From Heliocidaris erythrogramma (taxonomy: Eukaryota; Echinodermata; Echinoidea; Camarodonta; Echinometridae): a stretch of 64,000 nucleotides of DNA. The notes below the pieces were generated by a model that searched no databases, was not told the DNA's origin, and saw only the letters and a list, made by a program, of their open reading frames with translations. The position numbers and the translations under genes were made by a program. The DNA lies in contig CM046858.1 of NCBI GenBank assembly GCA_025617745.1, forward strand, positions 52,087,925 to 52,151,924, in the 5' to 3' direction. Shown here one piece after another: positions 1 through 12,500 of this stretch (position 1 is the first letter of the stretch; the number at the start of each line of letters is the position of its first letter).

Positions 1-50
1 TATTAAGCCAATATTTAAAATCATCAGTGTTCTACTTTAAGGGATGCCGA
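1..50. repeat. End of a dispersed repeat also seen at 43117-43160 and 46335-46374
   Basis: The first ~45 bases, ending in TTCTACTTTAAG, match the reverse complement of 43117-43160 with a few changes. The inner part also matches 46360-46374. This is the outer end of the repeat that forms the large inverted repeat around the transmembrane exons, so that repeat is a dispersed family. The copy continues beyond the left edge of the window. Bases 50-124 show nothing recognisable. Confidence 0.6.
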
Positions 51-375
51 GACAACTCGGTGCACGAGTCGACTTGCATCCGAGTTTGATGTAGGATCCC
101 AGTCCAAGATACACGTGGCACGATCAGTAAAATCAGAACTGATTTTATTACTTGCTAGATAAATCTATGTACCTACCTATTTGCTAGTCTTCCGACCACG
201 CAAGCCATTCGAGTAATTAAAGTCACGACAGTGCATATACCCCCCCCCCCCCCCTAGGATCACGCCTTCCTCTGTGCACGTACGCACGCACACAATCCTC
301 CTCTTTACGAGCAGCCTCAGACAAACTTTGACATGTTGCTAGGCAAGGAGTGGGGTAGGAGGGTGGGACATAGGT

Positions 376-470
376 AGGTACATAGATTTATCTAGCAAAT
401 AATAAAATCAGTTCTGATTTTACTGATTTACTACAATAAATCAATGTACCTACCTATTTGCTAGACCCGC
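376..470. repeat. Internal complementary region of DIRS element A
   Basis: The left half is the reverse complement of the element's left terminus (TAGATTTATCTAGCAAATAA type). The right half is the reverse complement of its right terminus (TTACTACAATAAATCAATG type). In DIRS1-type elements this region is thought to guide circle formation during replication. It contains the short palindrome AAAATCAGTTCTGATTTT. Confidence 0.85.
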
Positions 471-476
471 ACAGAT

Positions 477-1517
477 TCAAATGGGGGCATGTCCCAAGAG
501 GAAGGTCAACAGGAAACCCAAGGATGACGTTACAGCTTGCAACGTCTTGTTAGAAAAAGACTCTTCAACTGACAGAACATCTTTTAAATAAAAAGATGTG
601 AAGGACGTGGAGGAGCGCCAGTAGGCTGCCCGCATAATGTCCACTAGGGGCACCCCTTGCAAAAGAGCCCAAGAGGCACTGATGCCCCAGGTATCGTGAG
701 CACGGGGCTTCCCATCACTCAATAGGGCCTCCGGCCCAGCTGCCTGGATCGCTTGGACTATCCATCTAGAAATGGATTCTCTGGAAGCGGGAGAAAAGGG
801 CTCTCGAGTGATGACAAAAAGCTGATCACTCTTACGAAGAGTCTTAGTCCTATCTTAATACCATTTCAAGGCCCTCACCGGACACCAGACCTTATCCTCC
901 TGCACCGAGGAATGGTCCGACAGCGGTCTAAGAAAAATCTCAACTGGTCCAGAGGAAGCAGTCTGATTTTTGGCAATAAAGGAGGGCTTGGGTATAAGTC
1001 GCACACCATGGTTCTCCCAACGGAGAGCATGACGGAGAGCATGAAGAGTACTCCTCCTCTGTGCAGAAGCAATAGCAACTAAAAACCGCGTCTTGACCGT
1101 TAAAATAATGGTGAAGGGACGCTTCACCCAAAGGTTCAAAAGGTGGCTTCGCAAGCAAGTCAAGGACCTTAGGTAGACTCCAAGAAGGAGTCAGGCTACG
1201 AGTTGATGGACGCTGCAAGAAGAAGGAGCGAGTCAACCTAGCCAAAAGAGGGGAGTTGGAGACTCCCGAACCATCAGCAAAACCAACGTGGACGGCGGCA
1301 ATAGCCGAACGATAGCCACGTATGGTTGAAATCGATCTTCCCTTATCGAAAAGGAAGATAAAAAAAAATCGGCAATAACACCAATAGGGGCTTCACGTGG
1401 CGAGACACCCTGATTCTCGCACCAAGAAAAGAAGGCCCCTAGACGAGAGTTGTAGAGATCTCTAGTGGAGTCTCTACGGCTTCTCATTACAAACGGGGAG
1501 GCCCTCTCGGAAAGCAC
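477..1517 (-). pseudogene. Tyrosine recombinase region of DIRS element A
   Basis: The translated minus strand resembles the recombinase of element B across most of its length, including the conserved [15 protein letters not shown] region and the C-terminal HDTWG/SFTSFYLKD region. In the family this protein integrates the circular DNA copy. The region is broken. Confidence 0.8.
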
Positions 1518-1751
1518 CGAGTTTCTGGCGTCTTCCCCAACAACGGCCAGACAGTCAAGTGGAGGACCGCTGGGCGTTGATGAACAAATCCCCGAGAGGG
1601 GCTGAATTATAAAATCCTCCCTGAGAGGAAGGGCACGGCTGGCCGGCCAGGAGACTCAGCAGGTCTGGAAACCAATGTCTCGCTGGCCAATGTGGGGCTA
1701 TCAACAAGAGCCAAGCCCCGTCCTCCGTGACCTTCCTCAAGACCTGAGGGA

Positions 1752-3300
1752 TTAGAGGAATGGGGGAAAAGCGTACCCCCGGATAGCTCCCCAACGGAGG
1801 GAAAAGGCATCCATCGCCCACGCCTGATCCCGAACCCGCGAGCAATACCTCGGGAGTCGGTGATTGAGGGTGGAGGCGAACAGATCGATCTCCAGAGGAC
1901 CCCACACTTCTTGGAGAAGAGCAAACACCTCAGCATGAAGAGTCCACTCTGACGGGAGGCATTTGCCCCGAGACAGAAAATCCGCGATCAGATTGTCCTG
2001 ACCGGGAATGTAGGAGGCTACCGGAATAATGTTCATAGATCGGCACCACCTCCACAACTGGGCAGCTAAGGTGTTCAGAGAGGAAGACCGAGTGCCGCCT
2101 TGGCGACTGATGTAGGCAGCTACTGTGACATTGTCAGTAAGAACGAGTACAGTGCGACCAACAAGACCGGGCCTGAAATGATGAAGAGACAGGCTGACCG
2201 CCATCATTTCCAAAACATGATATGGGGCATAACTCTCAAGTGAGACCAGTCCCCTGAAATCATCTCGCCCCGGCAATGACCGCCCCAACCGAGAAGGGAG
2301 GCGTCTGTTGCCAGAGAAACTGACGGAAGAGGGGTACAGAGAGGCTTGCCTTGTGCAAGAAACGAACTGTTTGACCAGGGGGCGAGAAGGAGCTTGATAT
2401 CTCTTGGGAGTGGAATCCACCCCAAAGGAGAATCTTTGCCCGGTCTGAAAAATTTGAGGAGGTGCCTCTGAAAGGGCCTCATCAACAGCCTGCAGTCTGG
2501 TAAGACGTCGACTAGACTGGCCAGATAGCCCAGGAATTGAAGCCACTGTCTGGCTCTGACCCTGCGGGCCACTTGCAATGACCTTGCGGTCATGGTGATA
2601 GTCCGAATTCTGTCCCGACTGGAGCGGGCAAGCTGATTCGGGATATCTATCTCCGCACCTAAGTACACCGGGGATTTTTCCCAGTTTATCAGAAAGCCTA
2701 AGACTTGCGTTAGCCGCAGTAAAAGGCATAAATGATCCAACAGGAGGGACTCTGAGTTTGCAACTAGGAGCCAATCATCTAGATAGACGAACAATCGGAG
2801 GCCGCAATTCCGTAGAAACGCGGCTAGGGCCGACACTATTCGGGTAAAGACTCGAGGGGCCGGCCTCAGCCCGAAGGGCAGGGCACGAAATCGAAACGTT
2901 TCTCCCTGGAACGCGAATCCCAGCAAATTTCTCGACAGAGGGAATGGGAATGTGAAAGTACGCGTCTTTGAGATCGAGGGAGATCGCAAGGTCGTCCCGC
3001 TTGATCAAGGGCAGAATAGATGCCAAGGTCTCCATGCGAAAATGCACTGGAGGTATAAACCTGTTGATTCTTTTCATGTTTAGAATCATACGTAAACTTC
3101 CCGAGCGCTTGGGAATGACAAAAATTGGGGAGAGATAGAGATGAGGATGATCTCTCACCCTTTCCTACGGCGCCCTTTCCCAGCAGCGTAGCGATCTCTG
3201 AGGAGATGTGCTGCTGGAAAAGGGCGGACATTGGAGGCGGGCGGATTCTGACGGCGCCGTTTGGAATCGGCTTTATCAGATCTATATAAAAGCAGTCGCG
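1752..3300 (-). pseudogene. Reverse transcriptase and RNase H region of DIRS element A
   Basis: The minus strand encodes recognisable RT segments ([41 protein letters not shown]) followed by an RNase H segment ([19 protein letters not shown]). These match the corresponding parts of element B. The RT has the YLDD form of the catalytic box typical of DIRS elements. The region is broken. Confidence 0.85.
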
Positions 3301-3399
3301 CACGACGGATAGCACAAAGGCGTCGCCGGAGATTGCCTCCCAAACTGGGAGGAATCTCCGGAGCAACCCGCCTACACTGTCCACGAGCACTCGGGGTAA

Positions 3400-5450
3400 G
3401 GTATCAAAAGGCCGACTTGGCGGCGGTCTTACGCCCCCCTCTTCCTCTCGCCGAGCCTTTACCACGGTTGCCCAGGGTAGGGGTCTCAGCCCGAGGGATA
3501 GTCACAGTCACTCGACGATTAGAGCGGTTAGCGCCTGTCGAGACCGACTTAGACTTCGGAAAGGACCGAGCAGGCTGAGTGGGCAAGAATTGTCTGGCCA
3601 TCTCCTTTGCCTGTTTGCGACCCTCTATCTCTTTGTGGAAGACCTCGTTAAACTGGCCCCCAAAGGGTTTGGGATGAGAGGAAGGGATACCCCGCAAGAG
3701 AGGCGGGATGTCTTTCCCTAGCACTCCCAGTGTGGAGAGCGCTAACTTGCGGCGTTGATGCGTAATGTCAATCGCCCCTGATGAGAGCTGAGACCACTGA
3801 AGTCCAGCTAACAAAAGCAGGAGTTCATCCAACAAATTGGAGTCCCCCTCGGTCACATTCAGTTCATCTGATCTGGCCCAAAGGCGTAATAGTTAACCCA
3901 GTTACGCCGAAAGAGTTAAGCCCGACCTGACTTTGGTTTCAAAGTTCACTAGGGGCTTCTCGGCGGATCTATAGGACTGAGACTTGAAATTGATATTCAA
4001 ACGTTGTCCCATACCCATAATTTCCTGGGATAAACCCTTGGCTGAAAAGAAGCCCTGGGTATCATCCGGATAGAAAGAGAAGGCACTACCATAGGGATGT
4101 CGGGTAGCCCGACCCGCATCGGCGAGTGCCTCCCTATCCCCATACTCCTGTTTGAAGTCCTCTGTAAGAGGAATACCAGGAGACGGGCCATGCTGTCTGA
4201 ATAACAGCGATGGCTGATCACTGTCCGACTGGACTTGGGGAAAAATTTCTGGCATATACTTCTCTAACAGGGCCTTGGCATATGCCGTCATAGCCTGACA
4301 AGGCTGGGGGTCGTAGCCGGCCTGAGATTCTGAAACAGACGGGGTAGAAACCTCCGAGACAGAATCAAATTCGGGAGTAGTCGTCCGGTGGGGAAAATCC
4401 CATGGGGGTGGATATGCCCACGGACCAGTGACAGACTCCTCCCCCGGCGGGGCTCCGAGAGCCGCAGGCACGGGAGGAGTAGGTCGAGATACCGCATTCG
4501 GACAAAACTGTCCAAGGTTCTCATGAATATCGGAGACCGGGAAAACACCGGGATCCGACTCGGCAACATCCTCCATCACAGTGACAACTGACTGGGGAGA
4601 ACCCGTCTCAGTAGCCGGCAGGGTCGGGGGATTAGTATCCCAACTATGCTGCTCAGCAAAGAGTCTCATTAATCTGAGCAACTCAGATTGAGAGTCGGGG
4701 GGAAGAGAGGGCTGAGCTTTCTAACCGGACTTGGGTTTATCCTTGGATTTACCCTTCTTGGCTTTAAGCTTCTTAGCGGGGGTGTGGGCCACCGTAATAG
4801 GACGTTTAGAAGCACGGGAAGTGTTTGGCTGCAGTATAGAAGCCTCACTACCCAAATTGTCCAGGCCGGTCTCCCCAGTGGGGAGAAGCAATCTGCCGCA
4901 ACTCTAGGGACCGACTAGAGCCCCGATTCGCATTGACTGCCGGGGGGTGGACGGGCTGCTGCATTGCAGCACTGCTGGAAATAGCACCCGGAGCACTGAC
5001 GTTGGTCAGTGGCTGGCGGGAACCAGCAGTCTTCCGCTGCGAGAGCCTGCTCGAGGAGGAGGTCTTCTTAGCCGGATGCGGATTTGCGATACCGGCTGTA
5101 ATTCCCCCAGACACACCGACGGTGGTCGGATGTCGGGGGAAGCCAGTAACACTGGGTGAAATCTCGCTAGGCACCCCGACGGTGGTCGGGGGTCGGCAAG
5201 ACCCAGTAACATTAGCTGACCGCTGCAGACGCGGTGGTCGTGAGTTGGAGGGAGCTAGAATTGCTAATGACGGGTGTTCGGTCCGAAAACTTATGAACAC
5301 CTAACTTACCTATAAAGCCTGTCTTGCTCGACGCTCCCGGTACAAAAGTACCAGAGCGAGCCGACAGACTGACGCCCTTACCTCCCCTGACCATCGTGTT
5401 TGACTCGCTGGTAGGCGAGCGAAACACATTAGGTCTCCAACACACTCACT
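3400..5450 (-). pseudogene. Gag-like region of DIRS element A
   Basis: Long open stretches upstream of the RT on the minus strand are rich in Pro, Ser, Glu and Arg. They share motifs with the Gag-like protein of element B, for example [14 protein letters not shown] and an LQWSQLSSGAIDITHQRR segment. This is assigned as Gag-like by position and by similarity to element B. The region is broken. Confidence 0.65.
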
Positions 5451-6289
5451 GTGCTGACGCCCTTATAAGTGAGAGTAGTGGAAGGGAGGGAAGAAGAATT
5501 GGAAGAAGAATTGGAAGAGCACGGAGGCAACCAAAACCTCGGTCGCTCTTCCTCCGGAGAACTCATTATCACCTCTAAGGAGATATAAAAGAGTCAAACA
5601 ATAAACAATTGTAAAGAAAGGGCGTAAAAAGCGAGAGTGAAACGGAATGGAATTTTCCAGCGTAGTGTGTGGAAAATTCCATTCACGCACTACGAACAAA
5701 AGAACACTCTCGTAAGGGGATATGCACACAACAGCCGCACACAACAGCCACACACACGAAACACCAACGAAATGTTACAGGGCTGAGCGCCCGGCAATAC
5801 GCCAAAGCGAATGCCCTGGGCTACTATACAAAAGAGGTGAAAAGTGAGGTATGAAAATAAGCTCAAATATCACCAAAATAAATACGTGACAGACATAAAC
5901 CGACTCTAAACAGATATTAAAACAAGTCTAGGACGGAAAAATTGGCAAAAGTCACCAGAAAACGCGCTAAAAGAGTAGCAAACTCTGAATTTTTGCGCAA
6001 GATAGTGACTTAGCTGCAACTCTTTAGGCTGCGAGAAGGAAAGAGGAGGATTGTGTGCGCGCGTCGCGCGTACGTGCACAGAGGAAGGCGTGATCCTAGG
6101 GGGGGGGGGGGGGGGGGTATATGCACTGTCGTGACTTTAATTACTCGAAAGTCGGAAGACTAGCAAATAGGTAGGTACATTGATTTATTGTAGTAAATAT
6201 ACCGTACAGATCAGTGGCATGTGGTCATAGCAAAGCATGATCAACACGGCAGCCAATCAGCGACCTTCTTATATTCCTTGCTTGACAGA

Positions 6290-6690
6290 CACAGACTAAA
6301 TGGATTTGGGTGTACCACGAAATTCATTTCGTGTACAGAATTGCGCTAAGTAGCGCACGAAATAAATTTCGCTGCAACGAAATGTATTTCGTGTACGGAA
6401 TTGCGTTAGGTACCACACAAAATGGATTTCGTTCAACGAAAGCCATTTCGTATGGTACGAAATGTATTTCGTGTATGGAATTGCGTTAGCTACAACACAA
6501 AATGGATTTCGTTCAACGAAAGCCATTTTGTATGGTACGAAATGTATTTCGTGTACGGAATTGATTTCGTGACCACAGAAAGTGTATTTCGTCACTACGA
6601 AATCTATTTTGTTTAGGTCGAAACAAATTTCGTGAACGGAATTGCATTTTGTACAAAACAAAGTGGATTTCGTACGAAAATTGTGTAAAC
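6290..6690. repeat. Hairpin-rich tandem repeat with ACGAAAT..ATTTCGT words
   Basis: About 400 bp is built from the word ATTTCGT and its complement ACGAAAT, set every 10-30 bases. A ~112 bp unit containing GGAATTGCGTTAG and TGGATTTCGTTCAACGAAAG occurs twice in tandem (about 6400-6620) with few changes. Many words pair as short palindromes. There is no coding evidence: the open frames here are translations of the repeat. It lies between element A and the last SAMHD1-like exon seen. Confidence 0.8.
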
Positions 6691-6699
6691 ATGGACGGA

Positions 6700-7009
6700 A
6701 TTACAAGCGAACACACAGCGCCCTATACATAAGGGGGTGCCATTCAAAAACTCTGACAAGCAAAACAGTTAATTATCCCGATTTCAGGTTCATTACGACC
6801 TTTGTCGGAAGATTGAAAGTCGGTTCGAAAATGTGAAAAAAGAGAGATGTACATGGCAGGTTGCACCCCCATCTTCTTTGGTGCACATGTGTAATAATGT
6901 GTATCAGAAAAGCAATTATTAAAAAAATAAGCGAAAACCAAGAAAAAATAATGTCTAAAGGATGTGGAGAAAAAAAATCAATCTGAAATGTAAAATGAAG
7001 TGTGTTTAC
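6700..7009. other. Intron or 3' sequence, no feature seen
   Basis: Immediately downstream (minus strand) of the donor of the exon 7010-7235. No further SAMHD1-like coding sequence was recognised here. The C-terminal part of the domain (about human residues 525-626) is missing from the window. Confidence 0.5.
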
Positions 7010-7235
7010 CTTCCATTTCTCTAGAAAATCATCTGCACATTCGGAAGGTATCTGGACCTCGTGTACAAACCGGTACAGTTTGGTTTTGTCTCTCTTTTGG
7101 ACATTTTCAAGGATTTCCCTCGCCTCATCTAACTTTTTCTCTGTTGAAGACAGGATGCGTTCTACGATGCTGTCAGTCATGTATGTGTAAGCATGCATGT
7201 CCTGTTTTAGCAGGGTCTCAGTCATAGTTAGTTTG
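7010..7235 (-). CDS. SAMHD1-like exon, C-lobe helices (AYTYMTDSI..)
   Basis: 226 bp with acceptor CTCCACAG and donor GTAAAC. Entered in phase 2, it reads (G)[20 protein letters not shown] and continues [10 protein letters not shown] and LDEAREIL. This matches human SAMHD1 around residues 440-520 ([30 protein letters not shown]). It ends in phase 0 after EKWK. It is the last SAMHD1-like exon visible in the window. Confidence 0.88.
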
Positions 7236-9550
7236 CTGTGGAGAACAAAATTCCTGCTACTTTACAAGGTATTTTTTTCACGATTAACCATTAAGACGAG
7301 AATATATAAATGGATACAAGCAAAGGCAATGGGAGGTTCTTCCCCCTCCCACGGTAGAGGGGGCGGGGGCTGGGCCAACGTGCCCCCCATATTATCAAGT
7401 ACCCCACGAATTTGCCCTTTTCCCTCTAAGTAATCCTTGTTACTGCTGAGAAGTGCTCCTCTCCTGTTGTAAAAAAAACAAAACAAAACATGTGTATGAG
7501 TACATGTATTAGTACTCAAAAACCCTGAAAACAACCATTATTTGGAATGAAAAGCAAACCGCGATTTTATAATTTCGCGTCTTCGAGACGTTTTAATAAG
7601 AGACCGTTACTCTCGAGTTCAAAAAATAAGTTGTCTGGCTCCCTCTGCGTTGAGATCGTGTGCATTTTTTTTTTGGAGAACATGACGAGACTGTCAATCT
7701 ACTCGCATTCAACATGTATTATTCGCACGCTACGAAAATTGCATAAATCGCTATTCAATATAAATTCAAACTCCAAGAACCGACCGTTAAAATGATAGAT
7801 TTTCTTTCCAAACATTGACTTAGATTTTCACTGTTTTAAAATACTTCCCAAAGGTTTTATGACTTGAGACTCTCATAGCCATATTTTAAAACTATAACTC
7901 ACATTTTATACAAATTTCAAGTAACAGAATGAGATATTTTTAAATTCCTAACAATGCTAGCCAATGCCTTTAATTATAATCACTATCATTATTATCATCA
8001 TTATTATTATTATTATTATTATAATTCATATTTGGCAGCCGAGCGCAAATCTGGGCAATATTGGTGAGCCAGAAGCACCTCCACGTGACTGGCAAAAGTG
8101 CAATTAAAGTGCTTAGAGGGCATTATCGTTATTATTGATATCCATCAATTCTATCTTCTTTCCGACATGGATTATTAAGGTACATTCGAAACACAGGCGT
8201 AAAATTTACTTTTGAAATTACATTTTTCACAATTAATCTACACATTTACTTACGTAACAGCCTGTATAATTTTCCTTTTTTTCTTTAGACGAAGGGCAGG
8301 CAAATTACAATACTTCTTTATCTTCGTTTTGTACGATTAGTAACAAACTTGAATAACGAAAAGAAAGGGGGTGAAAGGGGGGCGGGTAAATGCGGCTGGG
8401 ACGGGGGTACGTGTCCCCAGGGCCCCATTCCCCTGTATAAATAGCAATTTAACTTGTACAAATGATAATTACTTTACCGTAGGAAATGAGTAGAAGGGAG
8501 TAGAAAATTGTCAGTTAATTAATTTTACAAAAAAACTAAAAAAATAAATAAAAAATTGTAGCATTCGTAGAGGTCACGACTGCCCCAGTCTTTGAAAGTT
8601 ATACTGCCGTCGACTATACATTTTAACTGATGCCTACTTCTTTTCCAGTCAATTTCCGTTGGCGATTATGTTTAACAGAAACCAAACGTTTTTTGGCTCC
8701 ATAATGTTTTCTTGTTTCTAATTATACCATTAAAATACCCTATTCTTACCCGCCATCTTTTGCAGGGAAGATCTTGAAGCATTTCTCACCATGGTCATCT
8801 GTCGCGTCTTCAGCCTTTTCAAAAGCGTCCACAATCCTAAAAGAGTAGATTGAAGAGTAATAAATGATCCATTGAGGGGGGGGGGGGTGGGGGGGGGGCT
8901 GGGAGACTTCTCGGTTTACAAATTTGGCAGCGCAATTTGGCAGCTGCATTTCACGCCATCTCGACCCATGGCCAATTTTATACACCCACTTCATGAAAAT
9001 CGAAAATACCGTTACCTAGTTGTGTGACATTTTCTCGAAAGCTGTGATATTTATGCCATTCTTAAGGTCCAGCTAACCTTTTCAATGAGGTCTGTATGTC
9101 CAAAACTGCGGAACAATGACATGCACCTATAGCTAGAATTGCACTTATATAAACATATCAAAAACATAAATTCTTACATGTGTTCAATGATAGTAGACAC
9201 TCTGTGCTGGTAGGCATTTCTGTGGAGCGTGCAGCGATCTTTGAACATCTGGTACAAATTGTCCGCTTCCTACAATGGTAATAACATATAGTATGCAGAA
9301 TATGATGTAATTGTAAAGTCTTCCAAGTCTTCAACAAGCCTTGTCCTATTTCCCTACAGAAAGGGTAAAAGTAACCACATTGCTTTATATACATGTACAT
9401 TGATTTTATTTCCATGACCTCTCTATTCATTCATGAAACTGCGGTTTTCCAGTTTGTGGAGAAATTATACCACTTTCCACGCATTGGTATTTCGATTTCA
9501 GAATTCCCAGGACATGGATAATGTCTCTAGTAATAAAGGAAAATAATATA

Positions 9551-9585
<35 letters not shown>

Positions 9586-12500
9586 ATTTGATTGATTTTA
9601 ATTCCTTTATACATGTTAGCCTAGAGTTACAAAGACTGGCGTCCTTGGGGGAGGGGACTTGTGCGTTTCAGCTCCCCCCCCCCCCCAAGCAATAATAATG
9701 ATAAAGGAAATAGAAAATCAGGGGGGGGGGCGGGGGTCTTTACACTCTCTTTTTACCTTGTCACTTTGTAATTCCAGTGATTCTATTCAGTGTGCATTCT
9801 ATCAAACCATTATATCGACACATATTAATGTATGGACGATAGATCACACAGCTCACAGAACGCATATTGTTTTTATGATGGATCTCTTTACAAAAAAATC
9901 ATACAGCACATTGCGCTTGAAGTCTAGCATAAGTATAAATTTACAGAAATTGTTTCTTTTTAAAGATTTAAACGGATGATTTTCATAGAATCTGCATTTC
10001 AACATACATGTATCTTTAAAATGCAAGGATTTTTTCCTGTAAAAAATGAGGGAAGACCGTATGCAAACATCAGCTTCTCCTGATCGAAAACCCTGTTCGG
10101 TGTTAAAAGCATTCTATTTTGTACATTCAGGAATCAGGAGAATCAGAAGCGATTTTCTTATCTACGAGATAAAACTACCTACCTGCCTTATGCTGTTCAG
10201 TGCTACGCCGCTCCTATACCGATCCGGAATAAAATGGATTAAAAAACTAACTTGTACTTCCCGCTAAGGGCAAACCCGGAAATCCGCCGTCCAGAAATGC
10301 CACACAAGCCACCGCAGTTGCCCGGAATAGCGCATAGCAAGGCGCGGGTATAGATAAGAGAATCACTCCTGATTCTCATGATCTACTTTTAAACTACCTA
10401 CCTGTCTTATACAATATGCTAGAGCAACACAGAAATGAGGAAGGCGTCCGGCAACTTCCCCCGAAGCGGTAAGTTTATATGGTGTCCACCGCCGCCAACA
10501 GAGCTGCCTGTGAAAGGCTAGCTTCCCAGGCCGGGGTATCCTTGAGGTTGAAAGTAATGAAGGAATGAGAAGACCTCCATAATGTGGCCTTCTGGATCTC
10601 CTCCACAGTGGTTCCTTTAAAAAGTTTAAAAAGTTCCTCTTGTGTCATGGGCCCTAGACTCTGCTCCTGGGGAGAGCATCTGCGGGCCAGCAGCACTGAT
10701 AGCATCTACCAGCCAGCGGGAGATGGAGTCCTTCGAGGAGGGGGCAAAGGGGGCCTTAGAAGCTACGAACAGCTGGTCTCCTGACCTGAAACCTTTTTTG
10801 TGGCCAAGGTACCATTTGAGAGCCCGAATTAGGCACTAGACCTTTATTATCTTTCACCGAGGACAGTTGTGGAAGAGGTCGTATGAAAATATCTACTGGG
10901 CCTGACAATGCTGTCTGGATCTCGGCAATGTAAGATGCCTTGGGAAATAAGCCGTACATTCGTTCCCTTCTCATGTGGCCTGGGGCCACTGACAGAGCCT
11001 GCAGGGCACTCCTTCTCTGACCTGAAGTAATCACCACCTAAAAGACTTTTGATGGTGCGACATCTAAGAGAGTCATTGGCTATGGACAGGGCCCGAGCCA
11101 GGGCCTTAAGGACCCTGGGCAGACTCTACGCTAGTCCACTGCCTGGACTGCCTTCGTAGTGCGTATCATTGCAACGTCCATAATATTATACACGCAACTG
11201 CCGTCGCTGAGGGCGTTGTAGTGTAGGGCAAAATTTGGAACCCGAAGACAGTCCAGTCGATTTTGCCACTTTCCCCCAAAATCCTCGGGGAGATTTAAAT
11301 ACGCTCCGCCTTCGTCCTCTCCGCTGTGTCTGATTGGTTGAGTTGTTTGTCAATCAGCGATTATTGTTGAGCAATGCAAATCTCTCTCCCGAAAAATACC
11401 TTGATCGATCACACGGTGAATATTCTGAATTTAAGGCGCTAGTGATAATTTCCTTTCAGATTGAATCTGTAAAGTAAGTTATATTTCACTGACTTAGGAG
11501 AAATCTCTTCAAAATTGTTTAAGTTTCGTTACAGCTACATGCACTCACATCCCGATCTCTTCGTGAGTCTCCCTACAGTACACAGGTTTTGGAAAGGCGG
11601 CCCCATTATGCATGGATTTTCTCTGGAACCAGAATGACTATCATCCAGACATGTAAGTTAAAGAACAATGTTTTATTGAACAGTTGAAAGAGCCAGCCAG
11701 TTGCTGAGTCTGAGGCGTGAGAGTGAGAGCCTGAGACTGAGTCTTATAGTTATACCCCTTTCACGCTTAGTAATATACTTTAGTTTAAGCAAAACTTAAC
11801 TAGTCAAGATTCTATTTAAAATAATATATTGTGAATTCTATACAACTTCTGCCAAACGAGAAGCAAAAATAAACAGGTATTTTCTTTGCCACGAGAATAG
11901 CGAGAGTAATAAGATTAAGAATTGAGATGGCGGTGCGATCAACAAGGTTTTTTTCCGATTTGTTTTTAATTGTTCATAAAATATTGAAAGTTAACATGCA
12001 TGCTATGTACATTAAAGCAATTTCTACCCAATTTTGTATTTATGAACTCATCTATTACAAATTTCAGTGAAAAGTCAAAGCTAAATCTTCATGACTATGT
12101 CGGTGCGTACATAGACCAAGGCATATTGAAAAACGAAACATCCTACTTCTACAAATTTGAGTCCTGGTATAAATCTGGGTTTTCCATTGTCTGTTTCAGT
12201 TCACCGAGAGCTGTGGCCATAGTGGTTATGCCACTCAAGTCATTAATAGCGGACCAGCTGAGCAGAGCCAGGGAACTCCAGATCACTTACAGATGGGCTA
12301 CGTGAAGGCATAACTTCAGGGAAGTACATGTACTCACTACTCTTTGCAAGTCCAGAGAGTCTACTAGGAGAGGATGGAAAAGAGCTCTTCCACATCACTA
12401 CCCTGACAGACCATCTCTGGATTTTTCATTGATGAGATTCATTGTGTTTCAAAGTGGTAAGTGTACATGTATGCATAAAACATGTCAACTTTAGGACAAA

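Larger units (their letters stand above)
125..6198 (-). mobile_element. DIRS1-like tyrosine-recombinase retrotransposon, element A (fossil)
   Basis: The ends carry inverted terminal repeats: about 167-305 is the reverse complement of about 6045-6187, each with a long C or G run. An internal complementary region at about 376-470 joins the complements of both termini, which is the DIRS hallmark. In minus-strand order the element has a Gag-like region (about 5450-3400), reverse transcriptase and RNase H (about 3300-1750) and a tyrosine recombinase (about 1520-480). The coding region is broken in several places, so it is a dead copy of moderate age. It resembles element B in layout but is clearly diverged from it. 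It lies beyond the last SAMHD1-like exon seen, either in a further intron or 3' of the gene. Confidence 0.9.

Noticed and set aside
7002-7227. Plus-strand frames over the exon 7010-7235
   Set aside because: Shadows of the SAMHD1-like exon on the minus strand.
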